Source: Myxococcales bacterium
GTDB lineage: Bacteria > Myxococcota_A > Polyangia > Palsa-1104 > JAEUJZ01
Assembly: GCA_016794505.1 (NCBI GenBank)
Contig: JAEUJZ010000074.1
Span: forward strand, 113,061-177,060
DNA: 64,000 nt
Reading direction: 5' to 3'
Shown: piece by piece, positions 43,748 through 53,830 of the stretch
Layout of the letters: the number at the start of each line of letters is the position of its first letter
Numbering within the stretch: position 1 is the first letter of the stretch
Translations under genes and position numbers: made by a program
The notes under the pieces: generated by a model
What the model saw: only the letters and a program-made list of their open reading frames with translations
Databases searched by the model: none
What the model was told of the DNA's origin: nothing

Positions 43748-44956
43748 ATGCTGCGTCTGTTCGCGCGCAACCTAGGCTTTGTGTTCTTTGCCTTCGCGGC
43801 GTCGGCGTACGTGAACGTCGTTCCCCAGATCGTCTTTGCGCGCAGCGCACCGGACGCGAAGTCGCTGTGGCTCTCGGCCACGCTGCTGGTGGGGACGTTC
43901 GCCAGCATGGCGGCGGTCGAAGTGGCACGCCGGGTTGGCTATGGCGCGCGGCCGTGGCTCACCGGCAACCTGATCACGCTCGTGATTCTGTCGATCTTGT
44001 TTGTCGCGGGTGGCGTCACACAGCCGCTCGTCTTTGCCGCGCTGTGCATCACCTTGCGCGCACTGTGTCAGTACGCATCGCAAGAGAGCGATCGGCGCGC
44101 GGCTGTACTCGCTGGCTCGACAGAGCGCGGACGCAATGACGCCATCAGCCTGGTGCTGCGTTTCGCGGGCATGCTCGGTGGCCCGCTGTTTATGGGCCTG
44201 CATAGTGAGCTGGATGCACTGAGTAGCGCGGTGTTCCTTGTGCTGGCCGGGCTGGCCTTGATCAGTACAGCGGCCGTCGCCCAAGCCCCACAAAGCGCAG
44301 TGAAAAGTAAAGGGAACCGAGCGAGCGATCCAGAGCTTCGCTTGCGACCCAGCGATCGCCGGATCATCTGGGCAGCCCGGCTGATCTTCGCCTGCTATGC
44401 GATGCTGACCGCCTGTGTTTTGTATGCACTTCGCGACCTACACGGGCTTACCGCAGCGGCGCGCCATGGCAGCACGCTGATCACGGCGGCGTTCGCAGCA
44501 GCCATGCTGGCAACGCCCTTTTTGGCGGTGCTGTACGGTCGCGGCAAAGGCCAGTACAGCTTGCTGGGTATGCTGCCGGCTCCGATCGCGATCGCCGCGG
44601 CTGGGCTCTTGCTGCCGCTGCCCTCAGCGGGGCGTATCGGCCCAGGCCTCGTCGGAGCGGCCGTGCTGGGCATCGCCTTCGCGGCATTTCAGCTCTCTTT
44701 TCGCGACTATGCATCGAAGCAAGCGCTTGAGTCTGGGCGCAAAGAGCTGCTCGCGATCTTCAACAACCTCGCGAACACCAGCGCTCTGGTTGCATTTGGC
44801 GCGATGCTGCTTTTGTCGCTTTCGGCCCGCGCGCTCGCGCTCAACTCAGCACGTACGGTGCTGGTGGGAGTCACAGCGCTTGGCCTGGCCGCGAGCCTCG
44901 CTACCGCTCTCGCGCAGCATGCACAGGCTCACGCGCGACACGTGTCGATGAACTAG
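43748..44956 (+). CDS. MFS-like membrane transporter next to the polyketide genes
   Basis: The 402-residue protein has about 12 hydrophobic segments and a charged central loop (KSKGNRASDPELRLRPSDRR, residues about 195-215), the usual layout of MFS proteins. Signature motifs are weak, so the family is inferred from topology. The ATG at 43748 follows GGCAGAG. It ends 282 bases before the first polyketide gene on the same strand and may export the product, or it may be unrelated. The 276-base gap upstream contains nothing I recognise. Confidence 0.72.
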   Translation: MLRLFARNLGFVFFAFAASAYVNVVPQIVFARSAPDAKSLWLSATLLVGTFASMAAVEVARRVGYGARPWLTGNLITLVILSILFVAGGVTQPLVFAALCITLRALCQYASQESDRRAAVLAGSTERGRNDAISLVLRFAGMLGGPLFMGLHSELDALSSAVFLVLAGLALISTAAVAQAPQSAVKSKGNRASDPELRLRPSDRRIIWAARLIFACYAMLTACVLYALRDLHGLTAAARHGSTLITAAFAAAMLATPFLAVLYGRGKGQYSLLGMLPAPIAIAAAGLLLPLPSAGRIGPGLVGAAVLGIAFAAFQLSFRDYASKQALESGRKELLAIFNNLANTSALVAFGAMLLLSLSARALALNSARTVLVGVTALGLAASLATALAQHAQAHARHVSMN

Positions 44957-45238
44957 AAAGCTGCGGAAAGCTCAAGAGATGCGACCACACACAGCACTTC
45001 ATCGGCATTTTTATTAGATTGATCTTTGCACTCGTCATGGTGGCGGGATTCGGTCGAGGACACTAAGCAGAGCCCATCGAGGCCGGGGGAGCCAGCGGGC
45101 GGATCGGTCCACGCCCTCTGTGACGGTCGCAGCGTGCCCAAGAGAACCCGAGCAGGCGGCTTGCTCGCGGCGATCACGATGGTGCGGTAGCAGCCCGCAG
45201 GGATCGCTTTTTTGTTCCCTGCACAGGAGCACATTTCG
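44957..45238. promoter_or_regulatory. 282-base leader region before the polyketide genes
   Basis: The gap before the first synthase gene contains an AT-rich stretch (about 45000-45035) where a promoter could lie, but I cannot name convincing -35 and -10 boxes. Near its end is the ribosome binding site ACAGGAG, about 10 bases before ATG 45239. A minus-strand frame fills most of the gap and is discussed separately. Confidence 0.35.
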
Positions 45239-48200
45239 ATGTCTTTTCGGTCCTATGGCGAAATTCTTCTGCGTCACTCGCAGACGAGGGGAGAGCGCGG
45301 CTTCACGTTTCTAGTCGACGGTGAGCAGCAGGCAGTCTTCCTTTCGTACCGCGAGCTAGATCGCCAAGCGCGGTCCATTGCCCAGGTCTTGCGCGATCGC
45401 GGGCTCACAAACGAGCAGGTGATCCTGCTATTTCCGCCCGGACTTGAGTTCATCGCGGCGCTGTTTGGTTGCTTCTATGAAGGGACGGTGGCGGTGCCGC
45501 TGGCGCCCCCCAATCCCAAGCGCTTGACCGACGAGCTACGGCGCATGGCCATCCTCGCGCGGGACTCACGCGCTCGCGCCGTTCTCACGACGGCATGGTT
45601 CCACAGCATCTTTGCCGGCCTTTCCGATGTCGATCCGGCGATTGCCGGGCTTGAGTTCGTCGTGCTGGAAGAAGCGATCGCGCAGCCGGCTCCAGGCTGG
45701 CAGCCGCCGGATATTCGAGCCGATCGCTTGGCGTTTCTGCAATACACCTCGGGATCAACGGGCGTGCCCAAGGGCGTCATGGTGACGCACCAGAACCTGA
45801 TCGAGAACTCACGGTTCCTGCAGCACGCCTGCAAGCTCGACGAAACCAGCCACGGCGTGAGCTGGCTGCCGATGTTCCACGACTTTGGGCTCATCGGCTT
45901 TGTGCTGCAGCCGGTCTTTCTTGGTGTTTGCTGCACGATCCTGTCGCCACTGTCGTTTCTGCAGCGGCCCGTGCGCTGGCTGCAAGCGATCAGCCGATAC
46001 CGCGCGGACGCCAGCGGCGCACCGAACTTTGCATTTGAGCTGTGTCTGCGCCGAATCACAGACAGCGAGTGCGAAGGGCTGGATCTCAGCTCGTGGCGGG
46101 TTGCGCAGTGTGCAGCCGAGCCGGTTCGCAAGAACACGCTAGAACGCTTCACTGAGCGCTTCAGTCGCTATGGCTTCCGCGGCACGACGTTCAGCCCGTG
46201 TTATGGGCTGGCCGAGTCGACCCTCTTGACGACAGCCAGCCCTGCGGGGCGCGGCATGGTGAGCGTGGACTTCTCGGCGCGAGCACTCGAAGAAGGACAT
46301 GCACGGTCGGCACAGCCCCACGAAGAGAGTGTGCGAACCTTGGTCGCGCTGGGTCACACCCACCAAGCCGGCCATGTCGCCATCGTGGCAGCCGAGAGCC
46401 GCGTGCGCGTGCCCGATGGCGAGGTCGGCGAGATCTGGCTGTCAGGTCCCAGCGTCACCGCTGGCTACTTCGGCAATGCCGAGCAGACCGAGAGAGTCTT
46501 CCACGCGACGCTCGCCGACGAGCCAGGCGCGCACTACCTGCGTACCGGCGACCTTGGCTTTCTGCACGGCGGCGAGCTGTTCATGACCGGCCGCCTCAAG
46601 GATCTGCTGATCATCCGCGGACGAAATCACTATCCACAAGACATTGAGCAAACCGTGGAATCGGTATCACCGCAGCTACGCGGTGGCTGCTCAGCGGCGT
46701 TTTCCGTCGAAGTCGATGACGAAGAAGTCGCGGTCGTGGTGGCTGAGCTAGCCGCCGGCACAAGCCAAGACGAAGCGGCACAGATCGGTGTCGCGGTTCG
46801 TCAGGCCGTCAGCGAACAGCATGGACTTTCCTTGCACGCGCTCTGCCTCGCCACACCCGGCACCGTTCCCAAGACCTCAAGCGGCAAGCTGCAGCGCAGT
46901 CGCTGTCGCGCCCACTTCCTTGGCGGCACGCTGCATGCGCTGTGGCAGTGGTCGGCCCCCGCACCGGCACAGCCCGCCGAGCCCCCGAGCGAGTCCCCCT
47001 TACGCAGCAAGCCGGCGAAAGACACCGCCGTCCTCTCTGCCCCTGACGCTAGGCCGAGTTCCAAGGCGCAGCCGACAAACGACAGCAGCGAGACGGCACT
47101 AGCGTGGCTGCGCACGCGACTCGAAGATCTCGCGCACGCGGCCGGCGTTCCGCTGGATCCCGAGGCCCCCCTGACGACTTTGGGTCTCGACTCGATGAAG
47201 CTCGTCGCGCTGTCCGGTGAGCTAGCGCAAACCCTGGGGCAGCCTCTGCCGCCGACATTTTTCTTTGATCATCCGACGCTGGCCGCCATGGAGCATGCGC
47301 TGCGCGGTGGATCCCTGCCGAGCGCGTCTGGCCCGGATCTGCCAGCCCCCAGCGAGCCCATCGCGATCGTCGGCATGGCCTGCCGCTTGCCGGGAGGCAT
47401 CACATCCCCTGCCGCGTACTGGCAGCTCTTGGCTGCAGGTCGCGATGCCATCACACCCTTTCCTGCTGAGCGCTGGGATGTCGAAGCGATCTACGATCCA
47501 GACCCCAATGCCGTCGGAAAGACCTACTGCAAGCACGGCGGCTTCTTGAGCGGTCTCGATCAATTCGACGCAGCGTTTTTTGCCATCGCTCCGCGAGAGG
47601 CTGTGTCGATTGAGCCACAGCAGCGGCTGGTGCTTGAGACCGCATGGGAAGCGATCGAGAACGCTCAGATCGCGCCGTCCCGCCTTGCGCAGACGCAGAC
47701 CGGTGTCTACATGGGCTCGCAGGGCTCGGATTACCACCCGCCAGCCGCCGATCCATCGACGCTGCGAATGCTGGATGGCTACGTGGGAACTGGGCATGCA
47801 AGCAGTGTGCTTTCAGGCCGTGTCGCCTATGCCCTGAACCTGCAGGGGCCGGCGATTACGGTCGACACCGCCTGTTCATCCTCGCTGGTCGCTCTGCACT
47901 TGGCTTGCGAAGGACTGCGCCGCGGCGACTGTGATTGGGCGCTCGCAGGTGGCGTGCAAGTGATGAACACGCCGGCTGCATTTGTTGAGTTCAGCCGCCT
48001 GCGTGGCCTGGCTAAAGATGGGCGCTGCAAGAGCTTTGCTGCAAGCGCCGACGGCACAAGCTGGTCGGAAGGCTGCGGCATCTTGCTGCTCAAGCGACTC
48101 GCCGATGCGCAGCGTGATGGTGATCGAGTCTGGGCGCTGATTCGCGGCACCGCGATCAACCAAGACGGACGCAGCCAAGGCCTGACGGCCCCCAATGGGC

Positions 48201-51200
48201 CTGCGCAGGAGCGAGTCATCCGCCGTGCGCTCGCCCGCTCGGGGCTCTCCCCACACGACATCGATGCGATCGAGGCGCATGGAACCGGCACGCAGTTGGG
48301 CGACCCCATCGAGGCGGGGGCACTTGCTGCCGTGTTTGCTGCCGACCGCGACGCAACCCGCCCGCTGTACGTCGGATCGAGCAAGTCGAACGTGGGCCAC
48401 ACCCAGGCTGCGGCCGGCGTCGCTTCCGTCATAAAGCTCGCGCTGTCTCTGCAGCATGAGTGCCTGCCCAAGACGCTGCACGCCGAGACCGCGAGCCCGC
48501 ACATCGACTGGCAGCGCAGCCGCCTGCAGCTCCTGCAAGAAGCGACACCGTGGCCACGCCGCGACCGTGTCCGCCGCGCTGGAGTCAGCTCGTTTGGCAT
48601 CAGCGGCACCAATGCCCACGCCGTGATCGAAGAGGCACCCTACGTGCCCTCTGTTCCATCGGTGTCTGAGCGCGCAGCCGAGCTTGTCGTGTTGTCTGGG
48701 CAGAGCGAAGCCGCGGTGCGCAGCCAGGTGGCGCGCCTGCATGAGCACGTGCAGTCACATCCCGAGCAGAGCCTTTTCGACGTGGCTTTTAGCCTGGCGA
48801 CTACGCGCAGTGTGCAGGACCATCGACTGGCGATCACGGCGACGTCGCGCGAAGGGCTCTTGCAACAGCTCAGCGCCACCGAGCGCGGCTCAGTGATCCC
48901 AGGAGTGAAGAGCGGGCGCGCGATCCCCGGCAGCAAGGCCAAGCTGGTGTTTGTCTTTCCCGGTCAGGGCTCGCAGTGGCTGGGAATGGGGCGGACTCTG
49001 CTCGCCAGCGAGCCGGTATTCCGCGCGGCCCTGACTGCCTGCGATGCGGCTATCCAGACCGAGGCAGGCTTCTCGGTGCTGTCCGAGCTGGCTGCGGACG
49101 AAGCCACATCGCGCCTAGGACGCATCGAGATCGTGCAGCCGGTGCTGTTCGCGATGAGCGTGGCGCTGGCCACGCTGTGGCGCTCGTGGGGTGTCGAGCC
49201 AAGCGCAGTCGTCGGCCACAGCATGGGCGAGATCGCGGCAGCTCATGTGGGCGGCGCCTTGACCCTACGTGATGCGGCGGCCATCGTCTGCCGGCGAAGT
49301 CGACTGCTGCAGCGCATCAGCGGGCAAGGAGAGATGGCCCTGGTTGAGCTGTCGGTGGCAGAGGCCGAGCAAGCCATCGCAGCCTATCCCGATCGCCTGA
49401 GTGTCGCGGTGAGCAACAGCCCGCGCTCCACGGTGATCGCAGGGGATCCGCAGGCCATCGCCGCCGTGCTGGATCAGCTTGCCGCGCGCGGCGTGTATTG
49501 CCGCCGAGTCAAGGTCGATGTGGCCAGCCACAGCCCACAGGTGGATCCGCTGCGCGACGATCTGCTTGCATGCTTGGCCCACATCGCACCGCGGAAGCTG
49601 TCGATCCCGATGACCTCGACCGTGTCCGGCGAGCCGCTGCAAGGCGACGAGCTTTCGGCGGGATATTGGGTGAAAAACCTGCGACAGACCGTGCGCTTTG
49701 CAGCGGTTGTGCAGGCGCTCTTCGACAGCGGACATCGCCTGTTCATCGAAGTCAGCCCGCACCCAATCTTGGTCCCTGCCATCGAAGAGCTGCAGCAAGC
49801 AGCGAAGCAGCCAGGGGTCGCTCTCGGTTCGCTGCGCCGCGGTCAGGGCGAGCGCGCAGAGCTCCTGTCTTCTCTCGGTGGCCTCTTTCTGCAGGGCTAT
49901 CCGGTGGCGTGGGCGCGGCTGTTTCCGCAGGGCGGACGCCGAATCGATCTGCCGACCTACGCATGGCAGCGTGTGCGGTATGTTCGACAAGCGGGAGGCG
50001 GGCCCAGCGAAGCAGGGCGAGCGCGTGTACGCCAGGCCGGCCATCCACTGATCGGCGAAGCGCAGCGGCTGTGTACGCAGCCTGGCACGCTGCTTTGGGA
50101 CACGTCGCTTCTGGCCAAGAGTCCTGCGTGGATCGACGATCACAAGCTGCGCGGCACCGTGGTTTTTCCCGGTGCTGGCCACATCGAAATGGCGCTTGCG
50201 ACGGGTGTCGAAACGCTGGGCACTTCCGCGTTTGCCATCTGCGACGTCGCGCTGATCGATGCCCTGGTGCTGCCAGGCGATGCCCCCGTGGCGCTGCAGA
50301 TCGAGACCAATACCGAGCCGTCGGGGCACGTGCGCTTCCAAGTCAGCAGCCGACAGGTCGTGCAAGGCAAGACCGTCTTTCGCACGCACTCGCGCGCTGT
50401 TCTCGCGCGCATCGACTCAAAGCTCGATCCCACACCACTGGATGTGGCCGCGCTGCGCAGTCGCATGACTGCGACCACAAGCAGCGCCACTTTCTATGCA
50501 ACGCTCAGCTCGCTGGGGCTAGAGCTGGGGTCGTCGTTCCAAGGGCTGCGCGAGCTGTGGCAAGGAAGCGGCGAAGTCCTCAGCCGCGTGCTCTTGCCCG
50601 AGTCGTGTGGCTCGGTCGTCGGTTATCACTTCCACCCCGCACTGCTGGACGCGTGTCTGCAAGGCATGGCGGCTTGTTTCCGCGATGAACGCGACAACAC
50701 GCCCTGGGTTCCCGTGCAGATCACCCAGTTCATCCTTCGCAAGCCGCCACAGGGAGAGCTGTACTGCCATGTGAAGATCGCCCCCCACACCGCCAGCGAA
50801 CCGAAGCGCCGCCGCGCCGATCTGTGGGTCGCTGATGCAGCGGGGAACATCGTCGCTGAGATCGCAGGACTTGTTGTGCAGCGTCTGGATGGCGCACGAC
50901 GCTCGCCGCATGAAGACTGGTTTCTTGCCGCCAGCTGGGAAGCCGTCTCGCTTGCCAGTCATGCGCACGCTCCATCAACAGGGCGCTGGCTGCTCCTGGG
51001 CCAGGCAGCGACGCTTGCAGAGTCTCTGCGCGCGGCTCTGATCCAGGCCGGTCACGCCGTGGTGCAGGTGCCTTCGCTTTCTGCCGCTGCGGACTCTGCG
51101 CGTGACCTGCTTCGAACAGCTTTCCAAGGGCGCGAGCCGACGGCGGTTCTCTGTCTCCACGATCGCGATGCGGAAGCACCGCCGCACGAGGACAGCCCGC

Positions 51201-53830
51201 TTCCCGCCATTCTGCGGCACAGTCAGCTCGTCCTTTCTGCACTGCAGGCGATTGCTGCCATGAGCTATCGCGATGCCCCTCGGCTCTGGCTGCTCACGCG
51301 CGGTGCTCAGTCTGTTTCTGGCGAGCCGCCAGCTGTCGAGTTGGCTCCGCTGCTTGGCCTGGGCCGCGCCATCGCTCTTGAACATCCCGAGCTGCGCTGC
51401 TCGCGCCTCGATCTCGATCCCACGCGACCACTCGACGAGGCCGCCGCAGTCGTAGCCGAGCTTGTGGCCGATGATGCCGAAGAAGAGCTGGCCTTGCGCG
51501 ATGGCCAGCGCTGGGTCTCGCGCCTTGTACGGCGCGCTCTCAAGACCGCTCCGCGCGAGCGGCTTGAAGCGGCCGCTGGTCGGCCCTTCCGTCTGGAACG
51601 CGGCCCTGAACAAGGCATCGAACACCTCACCCTGCGCGCCTGCGCAAGGCGAGCACCCGGCCCCCACGAGATCGAGATCGCGGTGGAAGCTGCCGACGTA
51701 AATCCACACGACCTGCGGCTGGCGCAAGAACCCTTGGACACCGCGACGGCCCACGGTGAAGAAACAGGCTGGCTTGCCCTGGGCAGCGCGTGCGCCGGAC
51801 GTGTGGTCGCGGTCGGCGAAGGCGTGCAGTCACTGGCTCCGGGCGACTCGGTTGTGGCGCTCACTCCGGGTGCTTTTGCTTCGCACATCACGTGCTCTGC
51901 TGCCGCGGCCCTGCCGATGCCCCAGGGTCTGTCCTCGGCGCAAGCCGCTGCTCTTCCGGTCGTGTTTCTCAGTGCGTACTACGCGCTTCATCACCTCGCT
52001 CATCTCGCCCCTGGTGAGCGCGTGCTTGTTCACGCCGCATCCGGTGCGCTTGGACTCGCCGCTATCCAATGGGCCCAGCATGTCGGCGCGTCCGTTTTCG
52101 CTACGGCAGGCACGCCGGAACAACGCGCCTTCCTTCACTCTCTCGGTGTCTCTGGCGTCTCGGACGTGCGATCAGATCAGCTCGTCTCGGACCTTGCCAC
52201 CTGGACACAGGGACATGGTGTCGATGTCGTCCTCAGCTCGCTCTCCGACGATCTGCTCCAAAAGAGCACCCGCCTTCTCGCGGATCACGGGCGCTTCATC
52301 GCGCTTGGAATGAGCAGCGCGCAGCACAATCAAGCGCTCGACCTCGCGGTCTTCCGCCGCAATGTGTCCTTCGCTGTCTTCGACTTTGCCGGTCTTGTGC
52401 GCACCAAGCCGGCCCTGATTCACACACTCTGGCAAGACATCCTGGCCTTCTTCGAATCGAACGTCTTCTCGCTGCCACCGGTTTCCACTCTGCCCATCGA
52501 CCGCGCCCGCGACGCCTTCCACACCCTGGCCCAGGGACAAGCCAGCGATGCGATCATGCTTTGCACGGATGTGCCCAGCCTGCAGATCGCAGTTCTACAG
52601 ACCTCGCATGCCACCTTCCGCAGCGACAGCAGCTATCTCATCTCGGGAGGCCTCGGGGGGCTCGGCTTGTCTCTTGCGGCTTGGCTGGCGCAGCGCGGCG
52701 CGGGACAGCTGGTCCTTCTGTCTCGCTCGACACCTAGCCCACAACAAGACGCGGCGCTGGCTCAGCTTCGCGCACAGGGAACGCAGGTTCTGGTGATCGC
52801 TGCCGATGTCGCCGAGCGCGATGCCCTCGTCTCGGTCCTGCGCCAGATCGATCACTCGGGACGACCGCTGCGCGGTGTCTTTCATGCGGCGGGTGTGCTC
52901 GATGATGGCGTCCTGTTGCAGCAGACCCGCGAGCGCTTCGAGCGCGTGCTGCGCCCCAAAGTGCAGGGTGCGTGGCTGCTTTCTGAGCTTACCCAGTCCC
53001 TGCCGCTGGACCACTTTGTCTTGTACAGCTCCGCAGCGGGGCTCTTGGGCTCGCCTGGCCAGGCGAACTATGCCGCGGCCAACACCTTCCTCGATGCGCT
53101 CGCGCACGCTCGACGCGCTGCTGGCCTGCCCGCCCTAAGCATCGACTGGGGCGCGTTTGCCGACGCTGGACTTGCGGCTCAAAGCGAAAATCGCGGCCAG
53201 CGCCTTGAGCTGCGCGGCATGCGCAGCATCAAGCTCGATGAAGGGCTGCAGATCTTGGGTGAGCTCCTGGCGAGCGGCGAAGCACAGCTTGGCGTGGTGC
53301 CGCTGAACCTGCGGCAGTGGGGCGCGTTTCATCAGGTCGCATCGGCCTCGATGCGCTTCTCGGCCTTGCGCGGCGCCAGCAGCAGCGACGTTGCCAGCGA
53401 AGGCGACCGCGAGCTTCTCGCCCGCCTCCGCGCCGCGCTGCCCAGCAAACGGCCAGCCTTGATCGCCGAGCACCTTCGAGCGCAAGTCGCACACGTCTTG
53501 CGCATCGCGGAAAACCAGGTCGAGCTGGATACACCGCTGACCAGCTTGGGTCTCGATTCGCTGATGGGGCTTGAGCTGCGCAACCGCGTCGAAGCCCTGT
53601 TCGGCATCAAGGTGCCAGCAACACTCCTTTGGACGTATCCCACGCTCAGCGCGCTCAGCGCTCAGCTCGCACGATCGCTTTCTGGGCCGGATGAACCAGC
53701 AGCGGAACCGCCTGAAAAAGCACCGCCAGATACGGCACCTCACGACGAGGTTCTGCAGGCCGGTGAGGAAGAGCTGTTTGCTCTGCTCGATGAGTCCCTC
53801 GCGCGGGTGGAAAGCAAGGTGCGGCGATGA
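45239..53830 (+). CDS. FAAL-ACP-KS-AT-DH-ER-KR-ACP polyketide synthase (loading and first module)
   Basis: The 2863-residue protein starts an assembly line. Residues about 1-600 are a fatty acyl-AMP ligase: QYTSGSTGVPKG near 168, SWLPMFHDFGLIG, GAPNFAFELC and LRTGDLGFLHGGELFMTGR. It should adenylate a free fatty acid and load it on the first ACP (LGLDSMK, Ser652). Then come KS (VDTACSSS, Cys879; EAHGTGT; KSNVGH), AT (GHSMGE, Ser1328; VASH at 1428-1431), DH (HxxxGxxxxP, His1635; LLDACLQ, Asp1804), ER (LVHAASGALGLAAIQ near 2262), KR (GGLGGLG near 2468, LDD type, Tyr2611) and ACP (GLDSLM, Ser2774). All active sites appear intact, so it adds a fully reduced unit. The start at 45239 has ACAGGAG upstream. 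The stop overlaps the next gene by four bases. Confidence 0.95.
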   Translation: MSFRSYGEILLRHSQTRGERGFTFLVDGEQQAVFLSYRELDRQARSIAQVLRDRGLTNEQVILLFPPGLEFIAALFGCFYEGTVAVPLAPPNPKRLTDELRRMAILARDSRARAVLTTAWFHSIFAGLSDVDPAIAGLEFVVLEEAIAQPAPGWQPPDIRADRLAFLQYTSGSTGVPKGVMVTHQNLIENSRFLQHACKLDETSHGVSWLPMFHDFGLIGFVLQPVFLGVCCTILSPLSFLQRPVRWLQAISRYRADASGAPNFAFELCLRRITDSECEGLDLSSWRVAQCAAEPVRKNTLERFTERFSRYGFRGTTFSPCYGLAESTLLTTASPAGRGMVSVDFSARALEEGHARSAQPHEESVRTLVALGHTHQAGHVAIVAAESRVRVPDGEVGEIWLSGPSVTAGYFGNAEQTERVFHATLADEPGAHYLRTGDLGFLHGGELFMTGRLKDLLIIRGRNHYPQDIEQTVESVSPQLRGGCSAAFSVEVDDEEVAVVVAELAAGTSQDEAAQIGVAVRQAVSEQHGLSLHALCLATPGTVPKTSSGKLQRSRCRAHFLGGTLHALWQWSAPAPAQPAEPPSESPLRSKPAKDTAVLSAPDARPSSKAQPTNDSSETALAWLRTRLEDLAHAAGVPLDPEAPLTTLGLDSMKLVALSGELAQTLGQPLPPTFFFDHPTLAAMEHALRGGSLPSASGPDLPAPSEPIAIVGMACRLPGGITSPAAYWQLLAAGRDAITPFPAERWDVEAIYDPDPNAVGKTYCKHGGFLSGLDQFDAAFFAIAPREAVSIEPQQRLVLETAWEAIENAQIAPSRLAQTQTGVYMGSQGSDYHPPAADPSTLRMLDGYVGTGHASSVLSGRVAYALNLQGPAITVDTACSSSLVALHLACEGLRRGDCDWALAGGVQVMNTPAAFVEFSRLRGLAKDGRCKSFAASADGTSWSEGCGILLLKRLADAQRDGDRVWALIRGTAINQDGRSQGLTAPNGPAQERVIRRALARSGLSPHDIDAIEAHGTGTQLGDPIEAGALAAVFAADRDATRPLYVGSSKSNVGHTQAAAGVASVIKLALSLQHECLPKTLHAETASPHIDWQRSRLQLLQEATPWPRRDRVRRAGVSSFGISGTNAHAVIEEAPYVPSVPSVSERAAELVVLSGQSEAAVRSQVARLHEHVQSHPEQSLFDVAFSLATTRSVQDHRLAITATSREGLLQQLSATERGSVIPGVKSGRAIPGSKAKLVFVFPGQGSQWLGMGRTLLASEPVFRAALTACDAAIQTEAGFSVLSELAADEATSRLGRIEIVQPVLFAMSVALATLWRSWGVEPSAVVGHSMGEIAAAHVGGALTLRDAAAIVCRRSRLLQRISGQGEMALVELSVAEAEQAIAAYPDRLSVAVSNSPRSTVIAGDPQAIAAVLDQLAARGVYCRRVKVDVASHSPQVDPLRDDLLACLAHIAPRKLSIPMTSTVSGEPLQGDELSAGYWVKNLRQTVRFAAVVQALFDSGHRLFIEVSPHPILVPAIEELQQAAKQPGVALGSLRRGQGERAELLSSLGGLFLQGYPVAWARLFPQGGRRIDLPTYAWQRVRYVRQAGGGPSEAGRARVRQAGHPLIGEAQRLCTQPGTLLWDTSLLAKSPAWIDDHKLRGTVVFPGAGHIEMALATGVETLGTSAFAICDVALIDALVLPGDAPVALQIETNTEPSGHVRFQVSSRQVVQGKTVFRTHSRAVLARIDSKLDPTPLDVAALRSRMTATTSSATFYATLSSLGLELGSSFQGLRELWQGSGEVLSRVLLPESCGSVVGYHFHPALLDACLQGMAACFRDERDNTPWVPVQITQFILRKPPQGELYCHVKIAPHTASEPKRRRADLWVADAAGNIVAEIAGLVVQRLDGARRSPHEDWFLAASWEAVSLASHAHAPSTGRWLLLGQAATLAESLRAALIQAGHAVVQVPSLSAAADSARDLLRTAFQGREPTAVLCLHDRDAEAPPHEDSPLPAILRHSQLVLSALQAIAAMSYRDAPRLWLLTRGAQSVSGEPPAVELAPLLGLGRAIALEHPELRCSRLDLDPTRPLDEAAAVVAELVADDAEEELALRDGQRWVSRLVRRALKTAPRERLEAAAGRPFRLERGPEQGIEHLTLRACARRAPGPHEIEIAVEAADVNPHDLRLAQEPLDTATAHGEETGWLALGSACAGRVVAVGEGVQSLAPGDSVVALTPGAFASHITCSAAAALPMPQGLSSAQAAALPVVFLSAYYALHHLAHLAPGERVLVHAASGALGLAAIQWAQHVGASVFATAGTPEQRAFLHSLGVSGVSDVRSDQLVSDLATWTQGHGVDVVLSSLSDDLLQKSTRLLADHGRFIALGMSSAQHNQALDLAVFRRNVSFAVFDFAGLVRTKPALIHTLWQDILAFFESNVFSLPPVSTLPIDRARDAFHTLAQGQASDAIMLCTDVPSLQIAVLQTSHATFRSDSSYLISGGLGGLGLSLAAWLAQRGAGQLVLLSRSTPSPQQDAALAQLRAQGTQVLVIAADVAERDALVSVLRQIDHSGRPLRGVFHAAGVLDDGVLLQQTRERFERVLRPKVQGAWLLSELTQSLPLDHFVLYSSAAGLLGSPGQANYAAANTFLDALAHARRAAGLPALSIDWGAFADAGLAAQSENRGQRLELRGMRSIKLDEGLQILGELLASGEAQLGVVPLNLRQWGAFHQVASASMRFSALRGASSSDVASEGDRELLARLRAALPSKRPALIAEHLRAQVAHVLRIAENQVELDTPLTSLGLDSLMGLELRNRVEALFGIKVPATLLWTYPTLSALSAQLARSLSGPDEPAAEPPEKAPPDTAPHDEVLQAGEEELFALLDESLARVESKVRR

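Noticed and set aside
49265..50389. 374-codon minus-strand frame inside the first synthase gene
   Set aside because: Antisense to intact AT and DH domains.
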